Shown here piece by piece: positions 41,805 to 50,478 of a DNA stretch of 64,000 bases. Positions within the stretch are counted from its first letter, which is position 1, and the number at the start of each line of letters is the position of its first letter. A program made the translations under genes and the position numbers. The stretch spans positions 248,001-312,000 of the forward strand of contig NZ_JAUSST010000006.1 of the NCBI RefSeq assembly GCF_030812415.1, in the 5' to 3' direction. A model generated the notes under the pieces. That model saw nothing but the letters and a program-made list of their open reading frames with translations, searched no databases and was not told the DNA's origin. The stretch comes from Paenibacillus harenae. GTDB lineage: Bacteria; Bacillota; Bacilli; Paenibacillales; Paenibacillaceae.

Positions 41805-41805
41805 C

Positions 41806-41837
41806 AGGCCATTCGCAGAGCAGCGGTGGCCTTTTCT
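41806..41837 (+). terminator. weak intrinsic terminator
   Basis: AGGCCA and TGGCC arms with TTTTCT after them, between the portal block and the scaffold block. Confidence 0.5.
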
Positions 41838-41873
41838 CATGCCATTTTGGGCACAACGAAGGGTGGTGACAGT

Positions 41874-42005
41874 ATGAAACAGGAAAATTACAAGATTCCT
41901 AACCAATCCAGCGCAATGGTTAAGGCTCCGCAAAACATCATCAAGGACTCCAAAAAGCCTAAGGTGACAAAAGGCGGCGACCTTCGTGCAAGAGGTAGCA
42001 AATGA
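41874..42005 (+). CDS. small basic phage protein
   Basis: 43 residues, Lys-rich (DSKKPKVTKGGDLRARGSK); GGGTGGTGA upstream; ATGA overlap with a 22-residue ORF. Function unknown. Confidence 0.5.
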   Translation: MKQENYKIPNQSSAMVKAPQNIIKDSKKPKVTKGGDLRARGSK

Positions 42006-42070
42006 CACTCGGAAAGACGAGTACTTCGCGTGAGATCGCGCAAAAAACTCTTGATGGAGGTAAAGCATGA
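42002..42070 (+). CDS. 22-residue ORF between two coupled genes
   Basis: MTLGKTSTSREIAQKTLDGG start; linked by ATGA overlaps to both neighbours, so it is probably translated at least as a coupling peptide. Confidence 0.4.
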   Translation: MTLGKTSTSREIAQKTLDGGKA

Positions 42071-42864
42071 GTGAAGCAATAGAGCCAACTGTAGACGCAG
42101 GATTTGAGGAAGTCGTGGACCCTCAGGATGAAGTTGAAATCGAACAAGAAGCCGACCTGGACGAAGGCGTAAAAGATTCTGTCCCCGCCGAGCAGAAACA
42201 GGACCCGGAGTTAAATTCCAAGTTCGCGGAGATGCGCCGGAGAGCCGAAGCAGCTGATGCTCGCGCTAAGAAGGCTGATGATGTGGTAGCCAAGCAATGG
42301 GGCCATATCGGAGTCACAACCGTCGAACAATTAGAACAGCACCTGGAAAGAGAAGCGCGTCAAGCTGAGGAAGAACGCTGGCGTGATATGGGGTTAGAGC
42401 CTGACGAGGTTCAAAAGCTCATTGACGAAAAGCTTGAGAACCATCCAGACGTGCTAGCTGCTAAGAAGAGCAAACAGGAGTCGTTCAGAGCCACGCAAAT
42501 GGAAAAGTTGAATAAAACCTACGGACTGGATATTAAGACCGTAGAGGACATTCAGAACCTTCCTAATGCGGAAGCGATGATTCAAAAGATCGTAGCCGGT
42601 TACGAGTGGGATGAAGCGTACCTTGTAACGCATCAGGACCACATCACGCAGAACTTAGCTTCTAGAGCTAAACAATCTGCATTGAATAACCAGCAAAGCA
42701 AGGCGCACCTCAAAACGACCAAAGGCGGCAGTGATGTTGATACATTCACACCGGATCCTGAGGTTATGGCGAATTACAGGTCCATGTTCAGGAAGGAACT
42801 TCGCCAAGGGAAGATGACGGAAAAAGATCTAATCACACATTATCGTAAATCAATAAGCAAATAG
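42067..42864 (+). CDS. capsid scaffolding protein
   Basis: 265 residues, acidic N-terminus, long charged helices (FAEMRRRAEAADARAKKADDVV), and a basic C-terminal hook (RSMFRKELRQGKMTEKDLITHYRKSISK), the usual layout of scaffolds placed between portal and capsid genes. ATGA coupled. It guides capsid assembly and is lost later. Confidence 0.8.
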   Translation: MSEAIEPTVDAGFEEVVDPQDEVEIEQEADLDEGVKDSVPAEQKQDPELNSKFAEMRRRAEAADARAKKADDVVAKQWGHIGVTTVEQLEQHLEREARQAEEERWRDMGLEPDEVQKLIDEKLENHPDVLAAKKSKQESFRATQMEKLNKTYGLDIKTVEDIQNLPNAEAMIQKIVAGYEWDEAYLVTHQDHITQNLASRAKQSALNNQQSKAHLKTTKGGSDVDTFTPDPEVMANYRSMFRKELRQGKMTEKDLITHYRKSISK

Positions 42865-42875
42865 GAGGGTTACAC

Positions 42876-43271
42876 ATGGGATTTGTTCCAGTAAAAAGCA
42901 TGGATGGCGCATCCGATCCGTTTGAATACGGTTTGATGACAAACGCTGAAGCAGTAACAATTAACGAGGCCTTGAAATTCACAAGCGGCCGGCTAACGAA
43001 AGCATCGGGTACGGATATTCCCGAAGCAATCGCTTTAGCAACCAAAGCAGCCGGTACAGACGTGAAAATTCCGTTTGTGCGGTTGGATGAGCAGCGCGAG
43101 TTTGAAGTTAAATCAACGGCCACCGTTGCGTCAACGCTCGTTGGTAATAAGGTTACCTTGCACACCGATGGATTGAACGTCACAGCGACGACAACCAGTG
43201 GTGTGTTTTTGATTTCTGCAACAGACGGAGCAACAACAAATTCAACAGTGCGCGGGTATTTTAGACGCTAA
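42876..43271 (+). CDS. putative capsid decoration protein
   Basis: 131 residues, beta-rich, starting MGFVPVKSMDGASDPFEYGLMTNAEAV; position between scaffold and major capsid suggests a decoration or stabilising protein. AGGAGG RBS. Family not certain. Confidence 0.6.
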   Translation: MGFVPVKSMDGASDPFEYGLMTNAEAVTINEALKFTSGRLTKASGTDIPEAIALATKAAGTDVKIPFVRLDEQREFEVKSTATVASTLVGNKVTLHTDGLNVTATTTSGVFLISATDGATTNSTVRGYFRR

Positions 43272-43286
43272 GAGGAGGGCTAATAC

Positions 43287-44303
43287 ATGGCTGGTATTGT
43301 ATTTAATAAAGCATCGGGACTCAACGATTCTATCTATGGTAAGTCGCAAGAGCCGATTAAGTTAATGGTCGAGCAAGGAATCGAGGCGTTCCAAGCGTAT
43401 TCCATCGTCGACAACGTATTTATGATGGACGAAACAAGCAATTACGCTGAGAAATACACGTCTGAAACGGCTTTGGGCGACTTTGAAGCAGTCGGTGAGG
43501 GCGGTGCATACCCGCGAAACACCTTCCAAGAAGGCTTCTCGAAGGTTATCGAGCCAGAAGAGTGGAAGAACTCGTTCGAAGTTACGCAACAAATGATCGA
43601 GGATTCCAAGATGGGCAAGATCAAGCAACGCGCAAACCAGTTCACACTGGCTTACAATCGCGGCCGTGAGAAGTTTGCGACTTCTTTGCTGAACTCTGGC
43701 ACATCGACAAGCATTAATTTCGGTAAAAACAATGCATCCTTCAATATCGCTGCAGCTGATGGCAAGGCGCTCTTCGCTACGGACCACCCGTCGATCACAG
43801 GCGGCACATCGGCACAGTCGAATTACTTCGGCAATGCGTTCTCTTACGATGCGCTATCCTATGTCGAGGAAGCCATGCAGAAGTTTACGGACGATGACGG
43901 CAACATCCTCAATGTTATGCCTGATACGATCATCATTCCGGCGAATGCTCGCATCAAAAAGCAAGTGTTCGATGTAATCGGCGCGGATAGCGGCGCTCCT
44001 GGTACGGCAAACAACTCCTTCAACGTTCAATTCGGACGCTGGAACGTAATCATGTCGCCATACCTTACGAATGCATCCGGCATTACTTCGGGTACGGATT
44101 CGTGGTATTTGATGGATTCGTCGTTTAACGAAGCGTACGCTGGCCTTGTATGGCTTGAGCGCGTGGCGCTTACTATCAAGTCGTACGTTGACGAGAACAC
44201 TGATAACAACGTGTTCAAGGCTCGTAGCCGCTACGGTGCTGCTCCAAACAACTGGAGAGCAATCGCGAAAGTTAATCCGGGACTAGGAACAGTATTGTCC
44301 TAA
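43287..44303 (+). CDS. major capsid protein
   Basis: 338 residues, HK97-fold type by position and pattern: VEQGIEAFQAYSIVDNVFMMDE, EEWKNSFEVTQQMIEDS, the LFATDHPS loop and the closing ARSRYGAAPNNWRAIAKVNPG. Strong AGGAGG RBS. No N-terminal protease-processed prodomain is apparent, fitting the separate scaffold gene. Confidence 0.88.
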   Translation: MAGIVFNKASGLNDSIYGKSQEPIKLMVEQGIEAFQAYSIVDNVFMMDETSNYAEKYTSETALGDFEAVGEGGAYPRNTFQEGFSKVIEPEEWKNSFEVTQQMIEDSKMGKIKQRANQFTLAYNRGREKFATSLLNSGTSTSINFGKNNASFNIAAADGKALFATDHPSITGGTSAQSNYFGNAFSYDALSYVEEAMQKFTDDDGNILNVMPDTIIIPANARIKKQVFDVIGADSGAPGTANNSFNVQFGRWNVIMSPYLTNASGITSGTDSWYLMDSSFNEAYAGLVWLERVALTIKSYVDENTDNNVFKARSRYGAAPNNWRAIAKVNPGLGTVLS

Positions 44304-44315
44304 GGAGGGAATAGC

Positions 44316-44636
44316 ATGGCGAGTTCAAATACAACAAGCTACTCGGGTTTAGCCCTTGGAGATAATGATCTATTTACAGCGGTCGTTAACGGTTCATCCG
44401 TTTTCGACCCTGCTTCTTTAACGACTTATACGGGTACAGCATCAAGTGCTGTAACGATCACTGGTGCTGCATTTGGTGACTATGTGCTTGTTTCAGCTCC
44501 ATACGATGCTACTGGCATTATTGCAGTTGGGTGTGTGAGTGCGGCTAATGCGGTGAAAATCACCGTGTTTAATGCAACTGCTGGGACAATCGACCTTGCT
44601 TCCGGCACTTGGAAGATTAAGTTGCTGAAAGGGTAG
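44316..44636 (+). CDS. putative head fibre or decoration protein
   Basis: 106 residues, Ser/Thr/Ala-rich beta protein (ASSAVTITGAAFGDYVLVSAPYDA). Immediately follows the capsid gene; looks like the small repeat-type surface proteins of phage heads. Family not certain. Confidence 0.55.
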   Translation: MASSNTTSYSGLALGDNDLFTAVVNGSSVFDPASLTTYTGTASSAVTITGAAFGDYVLVSAPYDATGIIAVGCVSAANAVKITVFNATAGTIDLASGTWKIKLLKG

Positions 44637-44643
44637 GTGTCCT

Positions 44644-44823
44644 ATGGCAAATAGTCAGTGGGGTGTACCGGTAACGCATGAAAAACGGAAAGCTCCGTAT
44701 ACGGAGAAGCAAAAAGCAACCAAGGAAATGAATGAAGGACAAAGAAAATTCGTTGAACATTGGAATTTATTCGTGGATATACTGCAAGAAAACGGATTGA
44801 TGGAGGACAAGAAGGGGGGCTGA
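44644..44823 (+). CDS. small charged phage protein
   Basis: 59 residues, Lys/Glu-rich (HEKRKAPYTEKQKATKEMNEGQRK). RBS weak (AAGGGTAGG). Followed at once by a terminator. Confidence 0.5.
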   Translation: MANSQWGVPVTHEKRKAPYTEKQKATKEMNEGQRKFVEHWNLFVDILQENGLMEDKKGG

Positions 44824-44841
44824 TGCTCCCCTTTTTTATTT
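44813..44841 (+). terminator. intrinsic terminator in the head gene block
   Basis: AAGGGGGGC and GCTCCCCTT arms with six T; it overlaps the stop codon of the small upstream gene and could reduce transcription of downstream genes relative to capsid. Confidence 0.75.
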
Positions 44842-44854
44842 AGGAGGGGATACA

Positions 44855-45112
44855 GTGCTAAATCCACTTGATCAAGTCGAAAGAAATCTCGTCAAGACAG
44901 AGCATCATCTGATGTTTCACCTTATCTTAGAGCAGCAAGAAACCAACCGTTTGCTGCGCGAAATCAGTGAATCAAGTAAAGGCGTAGAAACGAGGGAAGA
45001 AATCAAGCGCCCTGAGTTGATGAAACGCATGGCAAAGCTTGCTAATAAGCCTCAAGGATGGAATAAGTGGAGCAACGAAGAAATCATTGAACATTTGAAA
45101 GGGGTGTCGTAA
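44855..45112 (+). CDS. phage structural-region hypothetical protein
   Basis: 85 residues, GTG start with AGGAGGGG upstream. Coiled N-terminal half (QVERNLVKTEHHLMFHLILEQQETNRLLREI) and a small C-terminal fold ending GWNKWSNEEIIEHLKGV. Overlaps the next start. Family unknown. Confidence 0.55.
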   Translation: MLNPLDQVERNLVKTEHHLMFHLILEQQETNRLLREISESSKGVETREEIKRPELMKRMAKLANKPQGWNKWSNEEIIEHLKGVS

Positions 45113-45348
45113 TGAGAGTAATAACAGCACCAATGACGGGAGTAGCGTCAGTTACGCCGAGCGACAGCACGGTCATAGCGACAACACACGGATTAATGGT
45201 ATCCGTTGCAGGAGACGTAGCGGTCCAATTCGAGGACGGTTCAACAGCTACCATAGCAAGCGCTATTGCCGGCGTTGTATATCCGTTTGCTGTAACTAAA
45301 GTATTGAGTACAGGGACGGCCGCGACCGGCATCCTTGCACTTTACTAG
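45112..45348 (+). CDS. small beta-barrel phage structural protein
   Basis: 78 residues, almost all strand-forming (MVSVAGDVAVQFEDGSTATIASAIAG). Coupled start (TAATG). Similar small proteins sit in many podovirus head blocks; role unknown. Confidence 0.55.
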   Translation: MRVITAPMTGVASVTPSDSTVIATTHGLMVSVAGDVAVQFEDGSTATIASAIAGVVYPFAVTKVLSTGTAATGILALY

Positions 45349-45356
45349 GTGATGCC

Positions 45357-45926
45357 ATGCCTAGTGTACAAGAAATTGTAACGAAAATACGCAAGAAGTA
45401 CCCTAACGGGTCAACTGATGCTGAAATTATCGCGCTAATCGATACATGGCAGAAGCGAATATTCCGCAAATATCGCATTCCGACTAGTTCCGAATATGAA
45501 ATTTACGCCGACACCTACGCTTACATCGTGGGCATCAAGCCTCGTCTGATATTCGATGTGCTAATCGATGGCGTGTCTTATCCAAAAAAACAGCTTACTG
45601 GCGGTTCTTCGGGATCGAGCCAATATCATACGTTCATCGACGAGTATTTACGCATCTATCCAACACCTTTGGAAGATACAACGATGACAATTTACTACTA
45701 TGAAACTCCTGTAACTCTGTCATCGGCCGGCGTTATACCGCAGCTGGACGAGGATTTCCATGATTTATTGATGTATGGACCATGCAAAGAACTGGCTGAA
45801 GACGATCAACGTTATGACGTAGCATCGGGATTCGCTATTCAATACACCGATTTAGAAGCTGAATTGGCAGAAGTGTTTCAAATATTACCTGAGCCGGAAT
45901 CGGTTCTAAGCGAATCGGGGTGGTAG
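45357..45926 (+). CDS. head-tail adaptor protein
   Basis: 189 residues. Helical N-terminus (IVTKIRKKYPNGSTDAEIIALIDTWQKRIF), beta middle, and DLLMYGPCKELAEDDQRYDVASGFAIQYTDLEAELAE, the recognisable end of phage adaptor/connector proteins. It probably binds below the portal. Confidence 0.75.
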   Translation: MPSVQEIVTKIRKKYPNGSTDAEIIALIDTWQKRIFRKYRIPTSSEYEIYADTYAYIVGIKPRLIFDVLIDGVSYPKKQLTGGSSGSSQYHTFIDEYLRIYPTPLEDTTMTIYYYETPVTLSSAGVIPQLDEDFHDLLMYGPCKELAEDDQRYDVASGFAIQYTDLEAELAEVFQILPEPESVLSESGW

Positions 45927-47557
45927 CAATGGTTTTGAAGGTATCGGAGCAGATAAATAAACAAAACAATTCCGTCAACAATCAAAAGATTTGGGGAGAC
46001 CTTATTTTCAATGTAAAAGTGTATGGAGCTAAAGGTGACGGAGTAACAGACGACAGCACGTCGATACTTGTCACGATTAATGCTGCTAAAGTTAGTGGAG
46101 GGACAGTTTTTTTTCCACCTGGAACGTATAAGCTGGATATCCCTATACAATTCACGATTAGTAATTCTGAGTTTACTGGTGTTAATGCAACGATCGACTG
46201 CAGAGGAACAAGCGATATTCCTGGTGTAAATGGTCAAGGTGGCGGAATGACGGTAACGGGTAACAATAATGTGTTTCGCGGGTTATCCTTTCTTGGATAC
46301 CACGCCGATCAAGGATCCACACTTTACGGATTCGGGGATCTTTTAGCCATCATCGGAAATCTCAACAAAGTTATCGAATGCAACTTCGCCGAGGGAAATA
46401 GCGGCGCATTATACTTCAACGGAAATAAAAACCTTGTTACCGAATCAAACTTTGATACTTGCAACAATCACGCCATCGCAGGAGCCGACTTTGGTGCTAT
46501 CAATATCATAGGCGGATATGGAAATATCGTAAGCAACTGTTGGATCGAAAATCAATACTACTCAGGTATCGCCGTATTCGGAGACGTTACAAAGACGAAA
46601 TTACTTGATAACTACATCAAATGTTCTAGCCCTTTGGGTCAAGATACATCAATGGGCATTTACGTGTTCGATGGTGGAGCTAGAGACTTGGATATAATCG
46701 GTAATACGATTGAAAATGTCACAGCGGAAGCGATGGCTATTTTCAGTAAATCAACACTACCTACAGAAAATGTAACCATCGAGAACAATACGATGAGGGA
46801 TTATGACGGTACTGGGCTAGCGATCTACATGAGCACGGACAGCGCAACAAGTACGAACGTGAAAATATCTAACAATACGTTCCAGTCTAAAACGCTTGAT
46901 CCAGGGTTCCATATCTATACTGAAATGATGAACAAATCCTCCATCGTAGATAACACCATTCTCGGAAGAGAAACGGGTGTCGGAACAATTGGAACAGGGA
47001 TTCACGTCGGAAGCACGCCAAATAGCAATATTGTAAAAGACAATCACATTTTCAATGTCGGAATCGGAATTTTCTTTGCTGACTTTTTGGGTGGTGACTG
47101 CTCTAACAATGAGATCGTCAAATGCACGACAGGTATATCCTATCAAAACTGCCAACGCGCCAAAATATCAGGAAATAACATAGCGGACTGCACGACACCG
47201 CTAAACAAGGTGCTAAATGCTGATTTCGCATTTGTTGCTGGAAACATGATCAGCGGTCAAACAACAGCCCCAAATGGCATTGCGGTTTATGGGGATATGC
47301 AGACCACTACAGGGGCAACAAGTCCTTACGCGACCGGTACACTTACAGCAGGAAGCGCAACGATTACTTTCTTTAATATCGATGACGGCGATGCGTTCGT
47401 CGTGATTCCAACGTCTTATGCAGTCGCGGCAAACTGCGGGGCATTATATGTGGCCGAGCAAAATGCTAGTTTAGATACGATGATCATAAAATCCACTAAC
47501 GCAGCAGACACACGGAAATTCTTTGTCCTAAAAATCGCAAGAGGCGGTTTGTCGTAA
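45920..47557 (+). CDS. pectate-lyase-fold tailspike
   Basis: 545 residues. FNVKVYGAKGDGVTDDSTSI (about 28-50) and GGTVFFPPGTYKL are the entry motif of the Pectate_lyase_3 parallel beta-helix; repeated Asn-rich turns (NNVFRGLSF, ENVTIENNTMRD) follow to about residue 440, then a small C-terminal domain. Expected to bind and perhaps cut host surface glycan. Overlaps the adaptor gene. Confidence 0.85.
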   Translation: MVAMVLKVSEQINKQNNSVNNQKIWGDLIFNVKVYGAKGDGVTDDSTSILVTINAAKVSGGTVFFPPGTYKLDIPIQFTISNSEFTGVNATIDCRGTSDIPGVNGQGGGMTVTGNNNVFRGLSFLGYHADQGSTLYGFGDLLAIIGNLNKVIECNFAEGNSGALYFNGNKNLVTESNFDTCNNHAIAGADFGAINIIGGYGNIVSNCWIENQYYSGIAVFGDVTKTKLLDNYIKCSSPLGQDTSMGIYVFDGGARDLDIIGNTIENVTAEAMAIFSKSTLPTENVTIENNTMRDYDGTGLAIYMSTDSATSTNVKISNNTFQSKTLDPGFHIYTEMMNKSSIVDNTILGRETGVGTIGTGIHVGSTPNSNIVKDNHIFNVGIGIFFADFLGGDCSNNEIVKCTTGISYQNCQRAKISGNNIADCTTPLNKVLNADFAFVAGNMISGQTTAPNGIAVYGDMQTTTGATSPYATGTLTAGSATITFFNIDDGDAFVVIPTSYAVAANCGALYVAEQNASLDTMIIKSTNAADTRKFFVLKIARGGLS

Positions 47558-47600
47558 TGTCCAAGTCGGACCATACTGCGACACAGAAAGGAGGACCTAA

Positions 47601-49016
47601 ATGAGAGGCTGGCCCAGCGTTAGAGAAGTAGCGCCATCTCACGTATTGAGGGAATTCCGTGGCATAAATCGGCTAGATCAATTCGCGATAGCTGATGAGT
47701 ATGCAACTGACATGAAAAACTTAACATCTGATAATTACCCGGCCTTCTCGACGAGGTCGGGTTTTTCATTGCTCGGCAGCGCCTTTGCGAATCCGATACT
47801 CGGTCTAGCTTCTTGGAAGAACAGCGAACTACACACCGTGTCTAACGGCAACTGGCACAGGTTCGTGAGTGGATCGTGGGGGGCGGCGCTTAAAACAGGG
47901 CTATCCACGGCAGCAGAGTGGTCGTTCACCAACTTCAAGGGGAATTTAACGGAGATCAATCTGATTGGATCAAACGGAATAGATGCTGTTCAAAGGTATA
48001 ACGGCACAACCGTACAGACATTAACAGGAGCACCGTCAAGCGCCAACTACATCACGACCTATTCTAACCGCTTATTTGCCGCTGTAGGGAACACGGTACA
48101 CGCATCTGAGCTAAATGTACCAACGAACTGGACAACGACCATAGGGAGCGATGCAGACCCTTTTCAGATCATTGTTAGTTCTACTGATGGCGAGACGATA
48201 AATGCGCTGCGTCCTGGCATTGGACATTTAACTATCTTCAAGCCGAATTCCATGTACGAACTGTTCGGTGAGGATATCTCCAATGTACGCATTGAGCCGA
48301 TTGATCTAGAGGTTGGAGCAATCAATAACAAGTGTGTAGTCACGCTGAACGGCATTGTGTTCATGATCCATCGTACAGGTATCTACCGATACGGAGGAGG
48401 TACAAGACCGTCTAGGGACTTCTCGCAACCGGTTCAGGCTTATATCGATCAAATGAACACAGCGGCAAGGAGTAAATGCTGCATTGGCACGGACGGCGAG
48501 AAGGTCTACTGTAGCATCCCAGTAACGTCCTCAACAGCTCCTGATACCGTTCTTGTCTATGACCCTAAGTATGACATGTGGACCGTATGGGAGGACTTCT
48601 CAGCGCTTCATATGGCGCAATCATCGTTCAATGCCTACATGGGGTTCAATGATGGAAGGGTAGTTCAATTGGGCGGTACGACAGACAACGGAACGCCGAT
48701 ATCATTCGAGCGCGTTTCCAAGCCTTTTGGATCCGCATCGCTCAATAAGCTGATTAGATGGTTCAAGCTATGGATTATGTGTGATGTGCCGTCCGGATCC
48801 ACATTAAATATCTACTTGAGCCCGTCAGCTACTGGCGATTCTGACTGGACACTCGTCGGATACATCGACCCAGCGACAAACTATCAGAGCAAGCGGATCA
48901 TCTTAACACCAACTCAGATCGCGAACAGCAACTACGTACGAATAAAATTCAGCGGCAGCGGACCGGTCACAGTTTACGAGCTGGACAGGGATCAACGCGA
49001 ATTTCCGCTTATATAG
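47601..49016 (+). CDS. propeller-type tail/stabilisation protein
   Basis: 471 residues. N-terminal LREFRGINRLDQFAIADEYATDMKNLTSDNYPAFSTRSGF is typical of phage proteins that plug or seal the connector (P22 gp10-like position) and repeated beta segments with short GS loops suggest a beta-propeller. Short-tailed phages carry such proteins here. AAAGGAGG RBS. Confidence 0.7.
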   Translation: MRGWPSVREVAPSHVLREFRGINRLDQFAIADEYATDMKNLTSDNYPAFSTRSGFSLLGSAFANPILGLASWKNSELHTVSNGNWHRFVSGSWGAALKTGLSTAAEWSFTNFKGNLTEINLIGSNGIDAVQRYNGTTVQTLTGAPSSANYITTYSNRLFAAVGNTVHASELNVPTNWTTTIGSDADPFQIIVSSTDGETINALRPGIGHLTIFKPNSMYELFGEDISNVRIEPIDLEVGAINNKCVVTLNGIVFMIHRTGIYRYGGGTRPSRDFSQPVQAYIDQMNTAARSKCCIGTDGEKVYCSIPVTSSTAPDTVLVYDPKYDMWTVWEDFSALHMAQSSFNAYMGFNDGRVVQLGGTTDNGTPISFERVSKPFGSASLNKLIRWFKLWIMCDVPSGSTLNIYLSPSATGDSDWTLVGYIDPATNYQSKRIILTPTQIANSNYVRIKFSGSGPVTVYELDRDQREFPLI

Positions 49017-49025
49017 GAGGGTATT

Positions 49026-49823
49026 ATGGGAACAGTTAGTTTGCCTAACCTTGACTCTATTTTGCAGATCAAAGACCCCGATAAGAGGTTCGAGGAGCTA
49101 GTCAACACGGTCGGGATTCTCATAAAGAATCTGTCTGAGATCAATGGTTACATCAACAGTAAGAACGTCTTCGAAGTCGGGGGATGGCGAGTAAACAGTA
49201 AGGATATGTCTTCAATCGATAAAGATGTCGGGATGTCTACCGAGGATACTACTGCTGACGACACTAGATTTTGGGCTGGAAGCCCCGACAAGGATACAGC
49301 CCCATGGCGTGTTACGAAAAGCGGTAAAATGACGGCCACAGGGGCTCTGATACAAAGCTCTGACGACTCGTACCCTCGCGTTGTGTTTGATCCTGATTCA
49401 GATTTGTTTGGCGCTTATGCAACAGCAACTAATTTCATAAATATAAAAGCCAGTGATGCGGGAGAGCCGTTGTTGTACTTTGATAACGGGGTAAATCTAA
49501 TTCGACACGCCTTACTAGGTAACACCTATAATTTAGGTGTAGTAGGGAATTTCGACTTAGCCGCGACAGATAACTTGACGATACAAGGTACTGGTACGTC
49601 ATCGACAATCACTTTAAAACCAGGAACCGGTGCTAGTGGTAGGGTTACTGTTCCATCGTGGACAAAACTATATTCTACTGGTGACATTCAATCATTGCAG
49701 ACAGCTCTAAACGCAAAAGCTAATTCTTTCTCTGGAGCTACAAGTACCGTCTATGTCGCGACAACATCAGGAGGGCCAGCAACTACGCCTATATCATTTT
49801 CCAATGGAATACGAACAACTTAA
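49026..49823 (+). CDS. phage tail fibre/minor structural protein
   Basis: 265 residues. Coiled-coil-like N-terminus (DPDKRFEELVNTVGILIKNLSEIN), a VGGWRVNSKDMSS and WRVTKSGKMTATGA segment typical of phage tail proteins with beta-stranded trunk, and a Gly/Ser/Thr-rich end. No chaperone domain visible. TAGGAGGG RBS. Confidence 0.65.
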   Translation: MGTVSLPNLDSILQIKDPDKRFEELVNTVGILIKNLSEINGYINSKNVFEVGGWRVNSKDMSSIDKDVGMSTEDTTADDTRFWAGSPDKDTAPWRVTKSGKMTATGALIQSSDDSYPRVVFDPDSDLFGAYATATNFINIKASDAGEPLLYFDNGVNLIRHALLGNTYNLGVVGNFDLAATDNLTIQGTGTSSTITLKPGTGASGRVTVPSWTKLYSTGDIQSLQTALNAKANSFSGATSTVYVATTSGGPATTPISFSNGIRTT

Positions 49824-49852
49824 TTTCCAAATATCATATCTAGTGATATAAT
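49824..49852 (+). promoter_or_regulatory. moron promoter with extended -10
   Basis: TTTCCA (49824-49829), 17 nt, TATAAT (49847-49852) preceded by TGA giving an extended -10 (TGATATAAT). An inverted repeat ATTTCCAA/TTGGAAAT spans the promoter and may be an operator. Confidence 0.7.
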
Positions 49853-49882
49853 GATCTCAAAAATTGGAAATGAGGTCGGGAA

Positions 49883-50443
49883 ATGAAAAAGGTTGTTATT
49901 GCATTTGTAGCAGGGGCGCTACTTATGGTATCCGGTCAAGCATTGGCTGAATCTATATCGCAGGTAGGTAAGAAGGTTGGCGGTGAAGCGATTGTAGAAT
50001 TGAATGATACACAGTTAAGCAACGCTATTATTGTAGATGGAAAGTCTTACGCTCCTGTTCGTGATATCGCTGAATCTTTTGGCGCGGATGTGGAGTTTGA
50101 AGGGGCTACAAAAGAGTCAAAGGCGGTGATTAAACTGATTACTACAACAGACGGTAGCGAAATGCCGGCGGCCCATAAACTTGTTATACTAAATGAACAG
50201 CGTGGGAAAGTTGCTGAAGAAATTACAAGAAGAGAATCTGCAAACACCAATTTGTTAAATGATAATGCAATAATTGAAAAAGATATTGAAGGTATTACCC
50301 AAGAGTGGGCAAAGGATATCCAACGAGCAAAAATTACAAGCAATAATGCTATAATCGCAGAAAATGAAGTGCTTCTGGTAGACCTAAAAGCACAGCTTGC
50401 TGAAATCGACAAACAAATAGCAGAACTAGAGTCGGCTCAATAG
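49883..50443 (+). CDS. secreted stalk-domain (CuAO-N-like) protein, lysogenic-conversion moron
   Basis: 186 residues. Cleavable signal peptide (VVIAFVAGALLMVSGQALA), then a copper-amine-oxidase N-terminal-like domain of the type common in Paenibacillus surface proteins (IIVDGKSYAPVRDIAESFGADVEFEG), then a long charged coiled coil to the C-terminus. It has its own promoter and terminator within the late operon, so it should be made in the lysogen and exported. Host-type domain suggests capture from the host. Role unknown. Confidence 0.8.
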   Translation: MKKVVIAFVAGALLMVSGQALAESISQVGKKVGGEAIVELNDTQLSNAIIVDGKSYAPVRDIAESFGADVEFEGATKESKAVIKLITTTDGSEMPAAHKLVILNEQRGKVAEEITRRESANTNLLNDNAIIEKDIEGITQEWAKDIQRAKITSNNAIIAENEVLLVDLKAQLAEIDKQIAELESAQ

Positions 50444-50457
50444 CCGGCTCTTTTTTA
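50429..50457 (+). terminator. moron terminator
   Basis: GAGTCGGCT (50429-50437) pairs with AGCCGGCTC (50442-50450), then six T; it overlaps the stop codon. Confidence 0.85.
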
Positions 50458-50478
50458 TGCCAAGAAAGGGGAACCGTT

